DNA of 40,302 nt from Chelatococcus sambhunathii. Lineage in GTDB: Bacteria > Pseudomonadota > Alphaproteobacteria > Rhizobiales > Beijerinckiaceae. The notes below the pieces were generated by a model. The model was not told the DNA's origin, made no database searches, and saw nothing but the letters and a program-made list of their open reading frames with translations. Shown here one piece after another: positions 37,235 through 40,302 of the stretch. The first letter of the stretch is position 1, and the number at the start of each line of letters is the position of its first letter. Location of the stretch: contig NZ_LIOL01000017.1 of assembly GCF_001418005.1 (NCBI RefSeq), positions 1-40,302 of the forward strand, read 5' to 3'. Both the position numbers and the translations under genes were made by a program.

Positions 37235-37268
37235 GGGGAGGCTCCAGCGATGGGCCTCCCCTTTTTTT
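37235..37268 (+). terminator. Main terminator after the capsid gene
   Basis: GGGGAGGC (37235-37242) pairs with GCCTCCCC (37254-37261), followed by TTTTTTT. Placement equals T7 TPhi, which reduces transcription of the tail genes relative to capsid. Confidence 0.9.
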
Positions 37269-37273
37269 CTTCC

Positions 37274-37290
37274 GGTGCAGTGACTGCACC
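37274..37290. repeat. Dispersed palindrome copy
   Basis: GGTGCAGTGACTGCACC, perfect arms, between the main terminator and the gp11 gene. Confidence 0.95.
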
Positions 37291-37303
37291 CATCAGGGAC
37301 TGA

Positions 37304-37903
37304 ATGGCTATTTCACTGACGACTGAGCTTGATGCCATCAACACCATGCTCAGCATCATCGGCGAGGCCCCGGTCAACTCGGTCGAAGACACCGGAGTTG
37401 TGGACGCGGTCATCGCCCGCCAAATCCTTCACGAGACCATGCGGCAGGTACAGGCCACCGGCTGGCACTGGAACACCGATCACGGCGTAACGCTCGCCCC
37501 CACGTTCCCTCTTCCGGGTGACGTTTATGTTCCGGCAAACACGCTTCAGGTGGACGCCACGGACCCGACGATTGACGTGGTCCAGCGCGGCAACCGGCTT
37601 TGGGATAAGGGCCGGCAGACCTTCAAGTTCTCATCCCCGGTAATCGTGAACATCACGCGGCTCCTACCATTCGAGGAAATCCCGCAGGCCGCCCGGCACT
37701 ACATCATGGTTCGCGCCGGCCGCATCTTTCAGGATCGTGTCGTCGGTTCGGAAACCCTGTCCGGCTTCAATGACAGGGACGAGGCCCGAGCCTACGCTCA
37801 GCTTCGGAACGCCGAGGCGGAGACCGGCGACTATAATGTCCTGACCGGTAGCTATGCCGTCCGCCGCATCATGGACCGCAGGCCGGGCCGGCTCGTCTTC
37901 TGA
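37304..37903 (+). CDS. Tail tubular protein A (T7 gp11-like)
   Basis: 199 residues, close to T7's 196. MAISLTTELDAINTMLSIIG, EAPVNSVEDTGVVDAVIARQ and TGWHWNTDHGVTLAP are the typical N-terminal pattern of this adaptor ring that joins portal and nozzle. The end (YAVRRIMDRRPGRLVF) overlaps gp12 by one base (TGATG). Confidence 0.95.
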   Translation: MAISLTTELDAINTMLSIIGEAPVNSVEDTGVVDAVIARQILHETMRQVQATGWHWNTDHGVTLAPTFPLPGDVYVPANTLQVDATDPTIDVVQRGNRLWDKGRQTFKFSSPVIVNITRLLPFEEIPQAARHYIMVRAGRIFQDRVVGSETLSGFNDRDEARAYAQLRNAEAETGDYNVLTGSYAVRRIMDRRPGRLVF

Positions 37904-40245
37904 TGGCGGTCATCTCGGGCTCCGTCCCGAACCTCATCAATGGCGTCAGCCAGCAGCCCTTCGCGCTCCGGCTGGCGTCTCAGGCCGAGGCCCAGGTCAA
38001 CGGCTACTCGTCTGTTGTGGAAGGGCTGACCAAGCGGCCCCCGACCAAGCACGTTGCGCGGATAATGGGGGCGCTCCCCGCCGCCTCCTTCGTCCACATC
38101 ATCAATCGCGACGTGACCGAGAGGTACGTTGTGGTCGCAGTGGATGGAGACCTCAAGGTCTTCGACCTCGCCGGCAACGAAAAGGTCGTCAACTTCCCGG
38201 CTGGAAAGGGCTACCTGTCCAGCGCGAGGTGTAATTTCTCGGCCGTGACGGTCGCCGATTACACGTTCTTTCTCAACCGTGACATGGCCGTCGCGATGAC
38301 GGAGGAGATCAAGCCGGCTCGTGGGAACGAGGCCATCCTCTACTTCCGTCAGGGAACCTACGCGGCCACCTACACGGTGACGATAGACGCGCTCGATCCG
38401 TTCACCTTCACGACCTCGACAACCGATCCGGCGGAGATCCAAACCAACGCCATCGCCACTCGGATGGCCGGTCTCATCAACGCCAACGAGGACTTTCAGG
38501 CTGATGTGTATTCCTCCACGCTGCATGTGCGGCGGAAGGACGGCGGCCCGTTTGAGATCAAGAGCGGCGACAGCATTGGCGATACGGCCATCGTCTGCGT
38601 GACCAAGCAGACGCAGTCTTATGTGGACCTGCCGGGCAGGGCCGTACACGGCTACCAGTGCGAGATCACCGGAGCGCCGGGGAACGTCTTCGACAATTAC
38701 TGGCTGGAGTACGACGCAAGCGGCACGGGCGGGAACGACGGTGTCTGGAGGGAAATCGCGGCCCCCGGCCGTAAGATCGCGTTTGACGGGGGCACCATGC
38801 CCCACACTCTGGTTCGCAACGGGGACGGCACGTTCACCTTCGCGCCTGCCGAATGGGCCAAGTGCGGGGCCGGGTCGGATGCTACGACTCCCAAGCCCTC
38901 GTTCGTCGGGAAGACGATCAACGACATCTTCTTCTATCGGAACCGGCTCGGGTTCATCGCGGACGAGGCCGTCATCTTTTCCCGGTCGTCGGCGCACTTC
39001 AATTTCTGGCGCGAGACTGCCACGCAAGTCCTCGATACGGACCCGATCGATGTCGCCACGTCGCACGTCAAGGTGTCCATCCTGCGCCATGCGGTGCCCT
39101 TCAATGAGAGCTTGCTTCTGTTCTCCGATCAGACGCAGTTCATGCTCGGGGCTTCGGAGGCTCTGACGCCCGGAACGGTCTCTCTGGATCAGGTCACGGA
39201 GTTTGAAACCTCACCGCTGGCTAAGCCGGTGGGGGCAGGCTCGTTCGTCTACTTCTGCACCCTGAAGGGCGATTTCACTGGCGTTCGCGAGTATTATCTC
39301 GACGGCGTCTCTAAGACGAACAACGCGAATGATGTGACCAATCACGTCCCGCGCTATGTGGCTGCCGGCGTCTTCAAGCTCGCCGCCTCGACGAACGAAG
39401 ACATTCTGATCGCGCTCTCTTCCGAGAAGAGGGACACAATCTTTGTCTACAAGTTCTACTACTCAGGTCAGGAGAAGGTGCAGTCGAGCTGGTCAGTCTG
39501 GACGCTCGACGCCGGGTGCGAAATCCTCAACGCGGAGTTTATCGAGAACACCTTGTGGCTGGTCATTAAACGGTCAGACGGCGTGTATCTCGAACGCATG
39601 GACATCGAGGCGGGCAAGGCTGATGCAGGACTCCCCTACGTTGTTCACCTCGACCGTCGTCTGACCGAGACGCAGGTGCAGTCGCTGCACTTCGACGGCT
39701 CGACAACGTCTTTCGATCTTCCCTACACCGAGAGCGAGGATGGGAGCATCGTTCTGGTCTCGCGGCCGGGCGACGCGACCTATCGGCCGGGTGTCGTGGT
39801 GCCGTTCCAAAGGAGTGGCTCGACGCTCACCGTCAAGGGAAACCTCACGCACTTCTACGTCGGCGTCCGCTACGCGCTGCGGTACACCTTCTCGCCCCTT
39901 CTGGTCCGGCTTAACGCGGCTGGAGGCGGGCAGATCGCCAACACAGAGGGGCGCATCCAGCTTCGCCGGGCGCTCTTGAACTACGCCGACACCGGCTATT
40001 TCAGAGTTCACGTGACGCCGTTCCGCCGGCCCACATTCCGGTATCCATTCACCGGGCGCATCGTCGGCTCGGGTCGGAACCTTATCGGCGAGCCCACGCT
40101 GGAGACCGGGTCATTCCGGTTCCCCATCATGGCGAACAACATGGGCGTGGAGATCGTCATCGTGAACGACACGCATCTCCCGAGCCGCCTCCTCAATCTC
40201 GATTGGGAGGCCCTCTACACTGTCCGAACGCAGAGAATGAACTAG
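37903..40245 (+). CDS. Tail tubular protein B / nozzle (T7 gp12-like)
   Basis: 780 residues, near T7's 794. The start (MAVISGSVPNLINGVSQQPF, ALRLASQAEAQVNGYSSVVE, GLTKRPPTKHVARI) is a hallmark of gp12. Later family stretches include NDIFFYRNRLGFIADEAVIF and the FSDQTQFMLG segment. Six copies make the tail nozzle. Palindrome 39675-39691 is inside and encodes VQSLHFD. The stop overlaps the next GTG. Confidence 0.96.
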   Translation: MAVISGSVPNLINGVSQQPFALRLASQAEAQVNGYSSVVEGLTKRPPTKHVARIMGALPAASFVHIINRDVTERYVVVAVDGDLKVFDLAGNEKVVNFPAGKGYLSSARCNFSAVTVADYTFFLNRDMAVAMTEEIKPARGNEAILYFRQGTYAATYTVTIDALDPFTFTTSTTDPAEIQTNAIATRMAGLINANEDFQADVYSSTLHVRRKDGGPFEIKSGDSIGDTAIVCVTKQTQSYVDLPGRAVHGYQCEITGAPGNVFDNYWLEYDASGTGGNDGVWREIAAPGRKIAFDGGTMPHTLVRNGDGTFTFAPAEWAKCGAGSDATTPKPSFVGKTINDIFFYRNRLGFIADEAVIFSRSSAHFNFWRETATQVLDTDPIDVATSHVKVSILRHAVPFNESLLLFSDQTQFMLGASEALTPGTVSLDQVTEFETSPLAKPVGAGSFVYFCTLKGDFTGVREYYLDGVSKTNNANDVTNHVPRYVAAGVFKLAASTNEDILIALSSEKRDTIFVYKFYYSGQEKVQSSWSVWTLDAGCEILNAEFIENTLWLVIKRSDGVYLERMDIEAGKADAGLPYVVHLDRRLTETQVQSLHFDGSTTSFDLPYTESEDGSIVLVSRPGDATYRPGVVVPFQRSGSTLTVKGNLTHFYVGVRYALRYTFSPLLVRLNAAGGGQIANTEGRIQLRRALLNYADTGYFRVHVTPFRRPTFRYPFTGRIVGSGRNLIGEPTLETGSFRFPIMANNMGVEIVIVNDTHLPSRLLNLDWEALYTVRTQRMN
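39675..39691. repeat. Dispersed palindrome copy inside gp12
   Basis: GGTGCAGTCGCTGCACT, inner 15 bases perfect with centre TCG. Confidence 0.85.
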
Positions 40246-40302
40246 TGCCGCTTATCCGCCCCGCGACGCTGGCGGACTGCGAGTACATGGCGCCGCGCCT
40301 CC
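40245..40302 (+). CDS. gp13-like protein, 5' part running off the window
   Basis: GTG 40245 overlaps the gp12 stop. Nineteen codons are visible: MPLIRPATLADCEYMAPRL, the conserved opening of GNAT-like gp13 proteins (the IRPAT..D pattern). If the window is circular the frame continues exactly into the frame at 1-266, giving about 107 residues, but the joined product lacks roughly 40 residues that relatives of this family have in the middle. Confidence 0.8.
   Translation, partial: MPLIRPATLADCEYMAPRL

Noticed and set aside
7-39691. CRISPR array explanation for the dispersed 17-bp repeat
   Set aside because: Spacing is 1-2 kb and irregular, and copies lie inside essential genes; there are no regular spacers and no cas genes.
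7-39691. Terminator explanation for the dispersed palindrome
   Set aside because: Copies are not followed by T-runs, and many are inside essential genes such as RNA polymerase, DNA polymerase, terL and int.

Overview
This window is almost a whole genome of a T7-like podophage with its own single-subunit RNA polymerase (autographivirus type). All genes lie on the + strand. The high GC content, the overlapping start/stop codons and the protein flavour suggest an alphaproteobacterial host, possibly Rhizobiales, but the sequence does not prove this. The lytic core follows T7 gene for gene. Lysogeny-type parts are added: a tyrosine integrase, a MarR-type regulator, a Rha-family antirepressor and a complete tRNA-Leu(UAA) gene directly behind the integrase. 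The phage is therefore probably temperate.

Layout. Positions 1-11501 hold the late virion and packaging genes: end of a gp13-like protein, gp14, gp15, gp16, tail fibre, fibre-associated protein, holin-like protein, small and large terminase. Positions 11502-13276 are a largely non-coding junction with two small envelope-protein genes. It corresponds to the T7 genome ends, so the window is cut at an arbitrary point of a circularised map. Positions 13277-17168 are the early region: a DUF3102-like protein, microproteins, a coiled-coil protein, MarR regulator and integrase. Next come tRNA-Leu and a terminator (17251-17450), then RNA polymerase (17642-20188). Positions 20358-32715 are the regulatory and DNA-metabolism block: Rha, SSB, endonuclease I, amidase-LysM, an SPFH protein, primase-helicase, a lipoprotein, DNA polymerase, exonuclease and a gp1.7-like kinase. 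Positions 32740-40245 are the head and connector genes: gp7.3-like protein, portal, scaffold, capsid, gp11 and gp12. The gene begun at 40245 runs off the end and is probably the 5' part of the gene whose 3' part opens the window.

Control signals. Seven + strand copies of an ATTAACCCCCACTTATA motif, very like the T3 promoter, mark the phage RNA polymerase promoters; one sits directly in front of the polymerase gene itself. Most are followed at once by a short RNA hairpin. Rho-independent terminators follow gp16, the terminase small subunit, the first early gene, the tRNA, a membrane-protein gene at 25178 and the capsid gene; another lies just ahead of the MarR gene.

The most striking unexplained feature is a 17-bp interrupted palindrome, consensus GGTGCAGTSACTGCACC. 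It occurs about 27 times, spread over the whole genome at roughly 1-2 kb spacing on average, both between and inside genes. It is not a promoter or terminator. I suggest a genome-wide operator ('stoperator'-like) system for lysogeny, perhaps read by the MarR-type protein. That link is inference.
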